A stretch of DNA of 64,000 nucleotides, from the NCBI GenBank assembly GCA_028870115.1, contig JAGWQH010000097.1, forward strand, positions 62,001 to 126,000, written 5' to 3'. Below the pieces are notes generated by a model. The model saw nothing but the letters and a program-made list of their open reading frames with translations, was not told where the DNA came from and searched no databases. The stretch comes from Candidatus Methylomirabilota bacterium. GTDB taxonomy: Bacteria > Methylomirabilota > Methylomirabilia > Methylomirabilales > Methylomirabilaceae. Made by a program: the position numbers and the translations under genes. Shown piece after piece: positions 9,140 through 17,446 of the stretch; position 1 is the stretch's first letter; every line of letters begins with the position of its first letter.

Positions 9140-9853
9140 TTATACGTACTCCCGGACACCTTTGAAGGTCTTCCGATGAATAGGGCTCACACCCAGCCGC
9201 GCAATAGCCGACAGATGTTCCGAGGTCCCGTATCCTTTGTGTCGACCGAAGCCGTAGTGCGGGAGGGCCAGGTCGTATGCCTGCATGATTCGGTCCCGGG
9301 CCACCTTCGCAAGGATGGACGCCGCAGAGATGGAGAAGCAGAGACGATCCCCGGAAGGGATCAATCGATGTGGGATGGAGCAACGGGGGGATTGGTCGCC
9401 GTCGATCAGGACAAAACCGGGGGGCGGGTTCAGCGCCGCAATAGCACGCCGCATGGCAAGCATTGTCGCCTGGAGGATATTAAGGGCATCGATTACCTCC
9501 TCCTGGACCACGCCGAAGCCGACGGCTACCGCTTCGGACTTGATCGCCAAGTCGAGTCGCTCGCGTTGCTGTGCGCTGAGGGCCTTGGAGTCATCCACCC
9601 CCTTGATTACGCAAGTCGGCGGAAGCATCACGGCGGCAGCCACGACCGGTCCGGCCAGCGACCCCCGTCCGGCCTCATCAACACCCGCAATGAAGTGATA
9701 GCCGGCGGTACGGAGACCGGTTTCTACCTCTGCGGGCGGCAGCGAAGCGATTCTCTTTACGTCAGCTTGCGCTCTGAGATCCGTGCGGCCTTGCCCCTCA
9801 ACTTCCGCAGGTAGTAGAGCTTTGCTCGACGGACACGACCCCGTCTTGTGCAC
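9140..9853 (-). CDS. rnhB: Ribonuclease HII
   Basis: Removes RNA from RNA-DNA hybrids and single ribonucleotides from DNA. The core motif [17 protein letters not shown] is intact, with the further acidic residues in DDSKAL and LIDGD. The start is odd. The first ATG, GTG or TTG in frame is the GTG at 9853, which lies 97 bases inside rplS in another frame; between the rplS stop (9757) and the catalytic motif there is no usual start codon, only a CTG. So either translation begins inside rplS, giving about 55 residues before the fold, or a non-standard codon is used. Gene identity is certain; the start is not. Confidence 0.92.
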   Translation of the reverse strand: MHKTGSCPSSKALLPAEVEGQGRTDLRAQADVKRIASLPPAEVETGLRTAGYHFIAGVDEAGRGSLAGPVVAAAVMLPPTCVIKGVDDSKALSAQQRERLDLAIKSEAVAVGFGVVQEEVIDALNILQATMLAMRRAIAALNPPPGFVLIDGDQSPRCSIPHRLIPSGDRLCFSISAASILAKVARDRIMQAYDLALPHYGFGRHKGYGTSEHLSAIARLGVSPIHRKTFKGVREYV

Positions 9854-10104
9854 TCGATCTTCTCGATCATGGGGGAATGGATGGGGAAGATGCGCTCAAC
9901 ACCGACGCCGTACGTAACCTTGCGGACCGTGAAGGTGGCGCCCAGTCCGCTGCCGCGCTTACGAATGACTACCCCTTCAAAAGCCTGAAATCTTTCCTTG
10001 TCCCCTTCCAGGACCTTCACCTGCACCTTGACCGTGTCACCGGGCGAGAAGTCCGGAATCTGCGCCTTCAACGAGGGCGCATCGACGCTTCTGATGACAT
10101 CCAT
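9757..10104 (-). CDS. rplS: 50S ribosomal protein L19
   Basis: 115 residues, the normal length. The N-terminus has [15 protein letters not shown], and [14 protein letters not shown] followed by [14 protein letters not shown] is the standard C-terminal pattern. L19 sits at the 30S-50S interface. Lies between trmD and rnhB in the classic rpsP-rimM-trmD-rplS order. Its 3' end overlaps the open frame of rnhB by 97 bases. A palindromic repeat separates it from trmD. Confidence 0.97.
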   Translation of the reverse strand: MDVIRSVDAPSLKAQIPDFSPGDTVKVQVKVLEGDKERFQAFEGVVIRKRGSGLGATFTVRKVTYGVGVERIFPIHSPMIEKIECTRRGRVRRAKLYYLRKLRGKAARISERKLT

Positions 10105-10152
10105 GATTCAGCCTCCACTATATAAAAAGTACGAGCTATTTCACATTCCGCA

Positions 10153-10241
10153 CCCCCTCACCTTTATCCTCTCCCTACAGGGGAGAGGAGTCTTTTTTGA
10201 TGCCCCTCGCCCCCACTGGGGAGAGGGTGTAGGTGAGGGGG
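10153..10241. repeat. Intergenic palindromic repeat element, copy 1
   Basis: CCCCCTCACC at the left end pairs with GGTGAGGGGG at the right end. Inside are two smaller stems built from CCTCTCCC/GGGGAGAGG and CCCCTCGCCCCC/GGGGAGAGGG. The same architecture and much of the sequence recurs at 48085-48188. Lies between trmD and rplS, so it would be transcribed as a stable hairpin within the operon. Confidence 0.7.
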
Positions 10242-10254
10242 CCTTTCAAAGTAA

Positions 10255-10995
10255 TTAACCAGTCTCCTGCTCTTCTTCGATCTCCCTCAGGAGTTCAAGA
10301 TCCTCTTCACTCAGCGAAGCGTGCTGCAGGAGATCCGGCCGCCGCGCCTTGGTACGTCTGAGGGCCTCTTTTCGACGCCAGCGCCTGATTCGCTCGTGGT
10401 CTCCGGACAGCAGCACGTCCGGAACCGCAAGCTCCTGCACGCTCTGTGGCCGCGTATAGTGAGGAAAGTCCAACAACGCATCTACAAATGAGTCGTACCG
10501 GGCTGAGTCTTCATCGCCCAGCGCACCGGGAAGCAATCGGATCACAGCATCCAGGAGCACGAGCGCCGGCAACTCCCCCCCCGTCAGGACGTAATCCCCG
10601 ATCGAAATCTCATCTGGCGACAGAAGGTCTCTCACCCGCTCGTCGAACCCCTCGTACCGGCCGCATACGAGCAGCAGGTGCCGGTATTCGACAAGCTCCT
10701 GGGCAATCGCCTGCTTAAACGGGCGACCCTGTGGGGTCAAGAGGACCAGATGCGTCTCTGGTCCTTGACGGAGACTCGCAACTGCCTCAAGAATCGGCTC
10801 GGGCTTAAGCACCATTCCAGCGCCGCCCCCATACGGCCGATCGTCCACGATGGCATGCCGATCACGAGCATAGCTCCGAAGATCGTGGACCGTGATCTGC
10901 ACGATGCCGCGCTGCTGGGCTCGCTTGAGGATGCTTTCCGAAAGAGGTCCCTGAAAAAACCCAGGGAAGAGCGTGAGGATATCATACCGCCTCAG
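10255..10995 (-). CDS. trmD: tRNA (guanine-N1)-methyltransferase, probable CTG start
   Basis: Methylates G37 of tRNAs reading CNN codons, with SAM bound in a trefoil knot. DDRPYGGGAGMV and the knot segment ISIGDYVLTGGELPAL are present. The first ATG/GTG/TTG in frame is the GTG near 10902, but the sequence upstream in the same frame reads YDILTLFPGFFQG, the conserved TrmD N-terminus. That frame is closed by TGA a few codons further up, leaving CTG at 10993-10995 (then Arg-Arg-Tyr-Asp-Ile-Leu-Thr) as the likely start. It overlaps the rimM stop by 14 bases, with GAAGGGA nine bases before it. This gives 246 residues, the usual size. Confidence 0.92.
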   Translation of the reverse strand: MRRYDILTLFPGFFQGPLSESILKRAQQRGIVQITVHDLRSYARDRHAIVDDRPYGGGAGMVLKPEPILEAVASLRQGPETHLVLLTPQGRPFKQAIAQELVEYRHLLLVCGRYEGFDERVRDLLSPDEISIGDYVLTGGELPALVLLDAVIRLLPGALGDEDSARYDSFVDALLDFPHYTRPQSVQELAVPDVLLSGDHERIRRWRRKEALRRTKARRPDLLQHASLSEEDLELLREIEEEQETG

Positions 10996-11506
10996 CTTCG
11001 ATCATCCCTTCCAGAAGATGGACCAGCATAATCCCCCCTGCAAGATCGACCCTTCTCACAACCTCCCTGGTCGCGGGCAGCAGCCATTCCGAATCTTCAC
11101 CATGCACCACGTACACATCGTTGGCACCCGTTTCCAGGATTTCGACGATCCGTCCGAGCTCTCGTCCCTCTTCGGTCACAACCCGAAGGCCCATGAGATC
11201 GACATGGTAATAGGTCCCCTCCGGAAGCGTTGGGGCAGCCGATCTGGAAATAAGCAACTCGCAATCAACGAGACGTTCCGCCTGCTCAACGGTCTGTACG
11301 CCTTGCAGTTGCACGATCCAGGCTGGACCCGCCTGCCGAATCCGCTCCACGCCGTACTCCACAAGGTCGCCCCCGGCCCTCCTGAGGTACACAGTTGCCG
11401 ATCCTGCCGCAATCGCGATCGAGTCGGCGTAGGGCTGCACTTTTAATTCCCCATTGAGCCCCCAGGCCTTGACGGTCTTACCCAGCACGAGGTGCGGCAG
11501 TGCCAT
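10982..11506 (-). CDS. rimM: Ribosome maturation factor RimM
   Basis: 174 residues. The N-terminal RimM barrel contains GKTVKAWGLNGELKV. The C-terminal PRC-barrel contains YYHVDLMGLRVV, then LGRIVEILETGANDVYVV. Needed for maturation of the 30S head domain and binds S19. Lies between khpA and trmD; its 3' end overlaps the probable start of trmD, suggesting coupled translation. Confidence 0.95.
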   Translation of the reverse strand: MALPHLVLGKTVKAWGLNGELKVQPYADSIAIAAGSATVYLRRAGGDLVEYGVERIRQAGPAWIVQLQGVQTVEQAERLVDCELLISRSAAPTLPEGTYYHVDLMGLRVVTEEGRELGRIVEILETGANDVYVVHGEDSEWLLPATREVVRRVDLAGGIMLVHLLEGMIEAEAV

Positions 11507-11510
11507 TCAC

Positions 11511-11795
11511 CTATTCCAGAATCTCCAGAACAGCCCGACGCTTCGACCTGGCTGCGATGGCGTGCAGTACAGTGCGCATCGCCTTAGCCGTCCGGCCCTG
11601 CTTGCCGATTACCCTGCCGACATCAGAGGAAGCCACTCGCAGGCGGAGAACCATCGCGTTATCCTCCTCTGCCGCATCGACGGTCACATGGTCCGGACTG
11701 TCCACCAGCGCCATGGCCATCCGTTCCACCAGCTCTTTAAGCGCGTTGGCTTGCTCCATGGGACTCTGATTCGGAACCGACGGACCGCCTTCCAT
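11511..11795 (-). CDS. khpA: KH-domain RNA-binding protein KhpA
   Basis: 94 residues with one KH domain. The RNA-binding loop is GKQG inside VGRVIGKQGRTAKAMR, preceded by VTVDAAEEDNAMVLRLRV. KhpA usually pairs with KhpB/Jag and affects cell elongation and small-RNA biology in Gram-positives; in other phyla its role is less clear. The position between rpsP and rimM is its standard place. Confidence 0.93.
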   Translation of the reverse strand: MEGGPSVPNQSPMEQANALKELVERMAMALVDSPDHVTVDAAEEDNAMVLRLRVASSDVGRVIGKQGRTAKAMRTVLHAIAARSKRRAVLEILE

Positions 11796-11834
11796 GTATC
11801 CTCCTTCCGATGCGTTAGCCTAACGACCTAAGCG

Positions 11835-12116
11835 TTATTGACCCTTGCCTGCGGCTTTCAATTCAGCCAATTGCCGCATGACGCCTGCCCGACGCAAAAG
11901 CTGTCGAGCGCTGTCGGTGGGCTCCGCACCCCGCTGCAACCATTGTAATGCACGCTCGGCCTGCACAGAGAGCGCAGGCGGCTCCCCATGGGGATCGTAG
12001 GTACCCAGGGTCTCCAGCACCTTGCCACCTCCAGCGACCGGCGAATCTCCCACCACCAAACGATAGAAGGGGTGCGCTTTTGCCCCCATCCGCCGCAATT
12101 TGATCTTCACAGACAT
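11835..12116 (-). CDS. rpsP: 30S ribosomal protein S16
   Basis: 93 residues from the ATG at 12116, chosen because the protein then begins MSVKIKLRRMGAKAHPFYR, the standard start; the open frame runs 42 codons further upstream into ffh but with no S16-like sequence. GGGGGAGATAACG stands directly before this ATG. The body has VVGDSPVAGGGKVLETLGTYDP. Follows ffh by 55 bases in the operon. Confidence 0.96.
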   Translation of the reverse strand: MSVKIKLRRMGAKAHPFYRLVVGDSPVAGGGKVLETLGTYDPHGEPPALSVQAERALQWLQRGAEPTDSARQLLRRAGVMRQLAELKAAGKGQ

Positions 12117-12171
12117 CGTTATCTCCCCCCTTACTCTTCTGCGTCCACCGCAGAGGCAGGTCTGTCCGGCG

Positions 12172-13515
12172 TCACACGCCCATGAAGGATCGAAGGCGCT
12201 TTGCCATTTTCGCCCTCGCCCCGCTACCTCCAGGCATGACATGTTTCATCAGTTTCCGGGCCTGGACAAACTGTTTAAGCAGACGATTCACATCTGCCAC
12301 CGATGTGCCGCTTCCGGCAGCGACCCGTCGGCGCCGGCTCCCATTGATGATTTCGGGAACTTCCCGCTCCTTCCGGGTCATCGAATTAATAATCGCCTCA
12401 GCCTGCTTGAACTCTCGTTCTGCTGAGAACGTGTCAGCCAGGCCCTTCTGCCGTGACAACCCCGGGATCATCTCCATCACCTGATCGAGGGGCCCAAGGT
12501 CCTTCAGTTGCTGGAGTTGCACACGAAAATCCTCCAGCGTAAAGCCCTCGGCGCGAACCTTCTTCACAAGTTCCTGGGCTTGTTTCTGATCCACCCTCGC
12601 CTGCGCCTTTTCCACGAGGGTCAGGATATCGCCCATCCCGAGGATCCGAGAAGCCAGTCGTTCAGGGTGGAACGGTTCGAGGGCATCCGGCTTCTCGCCG
12701 ACACCGATGAACTTGATCGGCTTCCCTGTTACCGACCTGATCGAGAGGGCCGCGCCGCCTCGGGAATCCCCATCTAACTTGGTGAGAATGAATCCCGTCA
12801 GATCAAGATCCGCGTTGAACCGGAGGGCGGAATTGACCGCATCCTGTCCGGTCATGGCGTCGGCGACCATCAGCCGCTCGGTCGGGGAGGTGGCCGCTGC
12901 AATCGCCACCAGCTCTTGCATGAGCGGCTCATCGATATGGAGTCGCCCGGAGGTGTCGAGAATCACCGGATTCTGCCCACGCTCCTTTGCCAGTTGTCGC
13001 GCCTCCTGGCATACCTGCAGCGCAGAACCAGGCCCCGCGTACACCGAAACCCCAAGGGCCCGCCCAAGCGTCTGGAGCTGCTCCCTGGCCGCGGGCCTCA
13101 CCGTGTCGGCCGCTACCAGGAGCGGCGACCGCCCTTCCGACACGAACCATCGGGCCAGCTTCGCCGACGTTGTCGTCTTGCCGGATCCATGCAGGCCGAC
13201 CAGCATGATGGTCGTCGGAGGATCGGACGCATAGGTCAGCGGGGCGCGTGTCTTACCAAGCACCTCGACCAGCTCCTCGTAGACGACCTTGACGACCTGC
13301 TGGCCAGGGGTAAGACTCTCTAATACCTCGCGGCCCACTGCCCGATCGCGGACGCGCTCGACGAACCCTTTGACGACCTTGAAATTGACATCCGCTTCGA
13401 GTAGCGCAAGCCGTACCTCTCGAAGCGCTTCAGTGATGTTCTCCTCGCTGAGGCGCCCGTGGCCACGAAGCTTTTTCAGGACCAAGCTTAATCGTTCTGT
13501 AAGTCCTTCAAACAC
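12172..13515 (-). CDS. ffh: Signal recognition particle GTPase (SRP54)
   Basis: 447 residues. The N domain (1-90) is followed by the G domain, with GLHGSGKTTTSAKLA as G1, DTVRPAAREQL as G2, DTSGRLHID as G3 and TKLDGDSRGG as G4/G5. A methionine-rich M domain follows, with GSRRRRVAAGSGTSVADVN for 4.5S RNA binding. Targets nascent membrane proteins to FtsY. First gene of the minus-strand housekeeping operon; a good promoter stands 28 bases upstream. Confidence 0.96.
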   Translation of the reverse strand: MFEGLTERLSLVLKKLRGHGRLSEENITEALREVRLALLEADVNFKVVKGFVERVRDRAVGREVLESLTPGQQVVKVVYEELVEVLGKTRAPLTYASDPPTTIMLVGLHGSGKTTTSAKLARWFVSEGRSPLLVAADTVRPAAREQLQTLGRALGVSVYAGPGSALQVCQEARQLAKERGQNPVILDTSGRLHIDEPLMQELVAIAAATSPTERLMVADAMTGQDAVNSALRFNADLDLTGFILTKLDGDSRGGAALSIRSVTGKPIKFIGVGEKPDALEPFHPERLASRILGMGDILTLVEKAQARVDQKQAQELVKKVRAEGFTLEDFRVQLQQLKDLGPLDQVMEMIPGLSRQKGLADTFSAEREFKQAEAIINSMTRKEREVPEIINGSRRRRVAAGSGTSVADVNRLLKQFVQARKLMKHVMPGGSGARAKMAKRLRSFMGV

Positions 13516-13542
13516 CTGCCACCACTCCCTCCGCAGCGCTTA

Positions 13543-13571
13543 AAAATAGCCCTCTCGTCGCCCCTTGTCAA
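13543..13571 (-). promoter_or_regulatory. Sigma-70-type promoter for the ffh operon
   Basis: On the minus strand TTGACA (13566-13571), a 17-base spacer, then TATTTT (13543-13548), 28 bases before the ffh start. No other minus-strand gene start is near. Confidence 0.65.
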
Positions 13572-13910
13572 GGTTAAAACTGTGCAGGCGTTGCCAGTGT
13601 CATCGCTAACGGTAAAGTCCTCTGTTGTGGCGATTGAAGATTCCCTACTGCCCGCGACTCGCCGCTCCCGGACACTTCGGCCCCCGGGGAATCCCCGACA
13701 GCTACTCCATCCGACGAGAAAACATCCGATCGGTCACTGCCGCACTACAGTTAGGATCACGTTGGGCTGCTTTTGAGTAATGCGGATGTGAAGCGGACGA
13801 TCCGAGAGGGAATCCAGAATGCCCTGGATCACCCGGGAGGCCATCGCCCCCGCTTGGGAACCCGAGAGGGTAAGCCTCCTAAGGGTCTACTGGGCGTTCT
13901 ACACAAGTAA
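13572..13910. other. Non-coding stretch between ffh and the tRNA
   Basis: No supported gene. A 45-codon frame on the plus strand (13773-13910, TTG start) lacks a ribosome site and any recognisable motif. Otherwise featureless mixed-composition sequence. Confidence 0.4.
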
Positions 13911-13936
13911 TGGGCCAGGCGAAATCGCCTAACCCA
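13911..13936 (-). terminator. Hairpin 3' of the initiator tRNA
   Basis: An 11-pair stem with two G-U wobbles and a four-base loop, nine bases past the tRNA 3' end on the minus strand. The uridine run after it is weak (TTACTT), so it may be a processing signal rather than a terminator. On the plus strand it is followed by TTGATTTTT. Confidence 0.4.
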
Positions 13937-13943
13937 TTGATTT

Positions 13944-14021
<78 letters not shown>

Positions 14022-14089
14022 AGGGTATCTTAGATAAGGTACTCTCCAGTGTCAAGCCTTTTCTCGGCGCTTGTTGTTGCCACAAAACA

Positions 14090-14120
14090 AAAGGCACCCC
14101 GCAAGATGCGAGGTGCCTTT
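14090..14120 (-). terminator. Rho-independent terminator of the small exported-protein genes
   Basis: A stem of about 14 pairs (AAAGGCACC.CGCA with TGCG.GGTGCCTTT), a three-base loop, then TTTTGTTTTGTGG on the minus strand. It lies about 35 bases after the stop of the 14154-14408 gene. Confidence 0.8.
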
Positions 14121-14153
14121 CGGCTCTGTTCGAGCCCGAAGAACAAATAAACT

Positions 14154-14408
14154 CTACTTCTTCTCTGGTGTATGAGCTGGGGCTGGGGCAGCCGCTGGGG
14201 CCTCTTCCTTCTTTTCTTCCGCCTTCTTAGCCGCCTTCGCCGCCTTCCTCTTCGCCTTCTTAGGAGCCGGCTTCTTCACTTCCTCTTTCTTCATCTCTTC
14301 CTTGGCAGTAGCAGGCGCCGGTGCTTTCGCCTCGTCGGCAAAGCTGAGGCCAGCCACGGAGACGCTGAAGAATGCAGCCATCAATACGATACCCAATTTC
14401 TTCATCAT
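14154..14408 (-). CDS. Lys/Ala/Pro-rich exported protein, copy 1
   Basis: 84 residues. A signal peptide (MMKKLGIVLMAAFFSVSVAG, cleavage probably after SFA) is followed by a low-complexity tail of Lys, Ala, Glu and Pro (KKPAPKKAKRKAAKAAKK). GGAGGTGATTTG precedes the ATG. No folded domain is seen. The tail resembles histone-like or polycationic linkers, but no function can be assigned. The signal peptide and the upstream region are identical to those of the next gene, so the two arose by recent tandem duplication while the tails diverged. A strong terminator follows. Confidence 0.75.
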   Translation of the reverse strand: MMKKLGIVLMAAFFSVSVAGLSFADEAKAPAPATAKEEMKKEEVKKPAPKKAKRKAAKAAKKAEEKKEEAPAAAPAPAHTPEKK

Positions 14409-14437
14409 CGCTTCAAATCACCTCCTTCCTGGTTTCG
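14331..14437 (-). repeat. 107-base identical repeat, copy 1
   Basis: Identical to 14641-14747. Covers the signal-peptide codons, the start codon, the ribosome site and about 30 bases upstream of the two paralogous small genes. Confidence 0.9.
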
Positions 14438-14463
14438 ACGTCATATCATCAGAAGAAGAGCGG

Positions 14464-14718
14464 TTACTTCTTCGCTGGTGCAGCCGGGGCTGCAGCTGGG
14501 GCCTCTTCCTCCTTCGGGGCCGCCGCCTTCTTCTTAGCCACCTTCTTCTTCGCCTTCTTCGGCGCCTCCTTCATCTCCTTACCAGCACAAGGGTTGGCTG
14601 GAGCGCTGGTCGCCGCAGGCATGCCCTTATGCTCCTTCATCTCGTCGGCAAAGCTGAGGCCAGCCACGGAGACGCTGAAGAATGCAGCCATCAATACGAT
14701 ACCCAATTTCTTCATCAT
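14464..14718 (-). CDS. Lys/Ala-rich exported protein, copy 2
   Basis: 84 residues. The first 26 residues are the same as in the neighbour (signal peptide ending near SFADE). The mature part differs: MKEHKGMPAATSAPANPCAG with a single Cys, then KKAKKKVAKKKAAAPKEEEA and an Ala/Pro end. A Cys near the mature N-terminus could allow cross-linking, but this is speculation. Probably co-transcribed with copy 1, which ends in a rho-independent terminator. No family recognised. Confidence 0.75.
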   Translation of the reverse strand: MMKKLGIVLMAAFFSVSVAGLSFADEMKEHKGMPAATSAPANPCAGKEMKEAPKKAKKKVAKKKAAAPKEEEAPAAAPAAPAKK

Positions 14719-14747
14719 CGCTTCAAATCACCTCCTTCCTGGTTTCG
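14641..14747 (-). repeat. 107-base identical repeat, copy 2
   Basis: See 14331-14437; the copies are 310 bases apart and in the same orientation, with the match ending abruptly at both sides. Confidence 0.9.
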
Positions 14748-14966
14748 GCATCATAGATCCATCGATCGCCATTCATCACTCCTCATTACTTGCAGGAAGG
14801 ATACCAAATCTTACGCTTGACAACATTAATCATTCTCCGCAATAGATCTCATGAGTTGCAAATCATATCGGTCAGAACCGGACGATGCAGGAAGCCTCCA
14901 CACCTCTCCGTTCACCCGATTTAGGAGATGATCTATCCCAATTGGGGTAAATCCGATTCAAGAGAG

Positions 14967-16982
14967 TCAACGGGAAAAGAGGCGACGAAACCACTGAAGG
15001 AGAGCGAACCCACCTTGGGAGCAGGTGGCTCTCGGTTCCGTCCCCTGGATGAACACCTCCTCCACCCCTCCCGAGCATCCCGGGGTCAGGCGGAGACCGG
15101 AGGCAGGATCGATCTTGGCAGTAACGATCCCTGGCGGAGACTTAAAGCTTCGCGACGGATGGCCAACAGACGCTTGCTCAAGGAACTGCGTCCAGATCGG
15201 CAGTGCAGCCTGGGCCCCTGTCAACTGAAGCGGCGCCCCGGAATCGATGCCGACCCACACGCCAGCAATCAAATCGGGCGTGTAGCCGACAAACCAGGCA
15301 TCCCGCATATCGTTGCTGGTCCCGGTCTTGCCGGCGGCTTCTCTGGAAAGCCCAAGACGGTAAGCCGAGGTAGCGGTACCTCGCTCAAAGACGCCACGCA
15401 GAATCGACGTCACCAGGAAGGCGGCCTGAGGGGAAGCCGCTCGTCGTGCTTCACGCCTCTCTTCGAACAGCACTTTCCCTTGCCCATCCTCCACTTTCCT
15501 GATCGCATGGGGTTTGAGCCACTCCCCTCCCCTGGCGAGCGTACCATACGCCGCCGTGATCTCCAGCAAGTTCACCTCTGAAGCACCCAGTAGCGTCGCC
15601 GGGCTTGGTCGAAGCGGGCTTTCGATGCCGGACGCTCTGGCCTGCTCAATCACGCGACCCAACCCAACCTGCTCCCCAATCGTGATGGTGGCAGCGTTGA
15701 GGGACCGTTCAAGCGCCTCGCGCAGGCGCACCGTGCCATAGTAACGACCATTGAAGTTCTTGGGCGTCCATCGCTCGTTCCCAACCACTTGCGTGAGAGG
15801 ACGATCGGGAACAAGCGTCGCAGGGGTGAGCGCTTCATTGCTGTCCCCACGCCCCGCTTCAAAGGCAGCCAGATAGATGAACGGCTTGAAAAGAGAACCT
15901 GGCTGTCGGCGAGCTTGAACGGCCCGGTTAAATTGACTTCGTTGGTAGTTCCTCCCGCCCACCATCGCCTTGATGGCGCCATACTGCACGTCCAGCGCTA
16001 CCAGCGCGCCCTCTGCGGTCTGCTCAGATGTCTCCTTTTTCCGCCCGTCAAGCTTCAATAACCCCTGCACAACGGCCCGATGGGCTACCTGCTGGGTAGC
16101 CATATCAAGGGTGGTAAAGACCTTTAGCGTCCTTTCACCAGCGATGCCGGGAAGCTTGGCATCGAGTTCTTGTCTGACGAAATCTAAGAAATACGAGGTC
16201 TCCACAGTCGAGTCCCGTGCTACCCGGACAGGTTCCTTCATAGCGCGGTAATAGTCCGCGTCGCTCAATCTCCGCTCCTCCCGCAGCCGGCCGAGGACCA
16301 GGTCCCGGCGCTCGCGGGCACGTCGCAACGAGACGAGGGGAGAGACCGTGTTGGGCGACCGGATCAGGCCGACCAATAAGGCCGCTTCGGCCGGGCGAAG
16401 CGCGCCAGGCTCTTTGCCGAGATAATACCGCGAGGCAGCCGCAATCCCGCGCACCTCGAAGGTCCCGTGCTGCCCGAGATAGATCTCATTGAGGTACTGC
16501 TCCAGAATTTCCTGCTTCGACAGAGTAGCTTCCAGGCCGAGGGCGAGAACGGCCTCCTTCATCTTCCGCCAGAACGTACGCTCCTGATTAAGATAACGCA
16601 TTCGGACCAGTTGTTGGGTGAGTGTACTGCCACCCTGCACAATAGTCCCACGCCTCGCGTTGGCCCATACAGCCCTCATAACCCCGCGCACATCTATTCC
16701 ATGATGCTCATAGAAGCGCCGATCTTCCATGAGCAGAACCGCGTCAATCAACAGTGGAGGATAGGCATTCAAAGGACGCTCTTCGCGCAACTGGTAAGCC
16801 GACCCGTTGAAGACCGCCATCGGCTTGGGGGCGCCATCGGCATAAATCAGCAGCGTGGGGCCGAATGCCCGGCCCGCCGCGACATACCAGACCGCCCAGA
16901 TCGCTGCGAATCCCGCGAATAGAAGCAGGGCGATCCTCAGGCAAATGGTTGCCCGACCCAGAGATGATACCTGTCCGCTCAT
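14967..16982 (-). CDS. Class A penicillin-binding protein (PBP1 type)
   Basis: 671 residues. One N-terminal membrane anchor (about 15-37) precedes the glycosyltransferase-51 domain with catalytic Glu in MEDRRFYEHHG (Glu86) and GGSTLTQQLVR. The transpeptidase domain has SLFK (Ser363 nucleophile, Lys366), SLN and KTGTS. It polymerises glycan strands and cross-links peptides outside the inner membrane. The C-terminus, with DPASGLRLTPGC and a spaced Cys, resembles PBP1b-like proteins, though no UB2H domain is seen. Monocistronic by position, with long non-coding DNA before it. Confidence 0.93.
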   Translation of the reverse strand: MSGQVSSLGRATICLRIALLLFAGFAAIWAVWYVAAGRAFGPTLLIYADGAPKPMAVFNGSAYQLREERPLNAYPPLLIDAVLLMEDRRFYEHHGIDVRGVMRAVWANARRGTIVQGGSTLTQQLVRMRYLNQERTFWRKMKEAVLALGLEATLSKQEILEQYLNEIYLGQHGTFEVRGIAAASRYYLGKEPGALRPAEAALLVGLIRSPNTVSPLVSLRRARERRDLVLGRLREERRLSDADYYRAMKEPVRVARDSTVETSYFLDFVRQELDAKLPGIAGERTLKVFTTLDMATQQVAHRAVVQGLLKLDGRKKETSEQTAEGALVALDVQYGAIKAMVGGRNYQRSQFNRAVQARRQPGSLFKPFIYLAAFEAGRGDSNEALTPATLVPDRPLTQVVGNERWTPKNFNGRYYGTVRLREALERSLNAATITIGEQVGLGRVIEQARASGIESPLRPSPATLLGASEVNLLEITAAYGTLARGGEWLKPHAIRKVEDGQGKVLFEERREARRAASPQAAFLVTSILRGVFERGTATSAYRLGLSREAAGKTGTSNDMRDAWFVGYTPDLIAGVWVGIDSGAPLQLTGAQAALPIWTQFLEQASVGHPSRSFKSPPGIVTAKIDPASGLRLTPGCSGGVEEVFIQGTEPRATCSQGGFALLQWFRRLFSR

Positions 16983-17446
16983 TATTGCTTTTGAAATTGA
17001 ATCTCGTTACAGGAGAGGAGATCGATCAGCCGACGTCTTGGCACTGTGGGCTCATTATCGTCTTACACAATCTGAATCGTGCCCGTAACATTAAGCGAAA
17101 TGGCAACTATCGTGCCAAACCGAACACAGGAATATGATACCTCAGAAAACGCCCACATGACGCATGATTAGCTGCAGCACACTCAGGGCGATTCAATCTC
17201 CGGAGAGTTGGAATTGCACGCTAGGAGGGTAAATTTTTCTCGTTATTCAACACTACCTGAAGAAAACCCTTGTGCCGAGCTCATCGCTAACTTATCATAA
17301 AAATCATTGCTTATGAAGATACGCATCAGCCATCAGTATGCATGGGTCAGCTCATCATGAACGATTGAAGGCCGACCACTGATTGTTCATGAGTTCTTGT
17401 GCGGCATCACCAAGCCTGGATGTGATACCCTGTCGAGGAGGCTAAG
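16983..17446. other. Non-coding stretch before the DUF3047 gene
   Basis: No supported reading frame on either strand. A short inverted repeat, CTCATcatGAAC against GTTCATGAG (17351-17393), is the only structure noticed. It must hold the divergent promoters of the PBP and DUF3047 genes, but no convincing pair of boxes was found. Confidence 0.4.

Noticed and set aside
12117-12242. Longer form of S16
   Set aside because: The extra codons overlap ffh and have no S16-like sequence; MSVKIKLRR is the standard start.
13773-13910. 45-codon plus-strand frame between ffh and tRNA-fMet
   Set aside because: TTG start, no ribosome site, no motif, and it runs up against the tRNA hairpin.
14172-14845. Plus-strand frames of 120-170 codons opposite the Lys-rich genes
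   Set aside because: They are antisense to low-complexity Lys/Ala/Glu codons, which naturally give open Leu/Phe/Ser-rich frames on the other strand.
17351-17393. Operator-like inverted repeat before the DUF3047 gene
   Set aside because: Only seven to nine bases pair and one arm has a three-base insertion; too weak to call.
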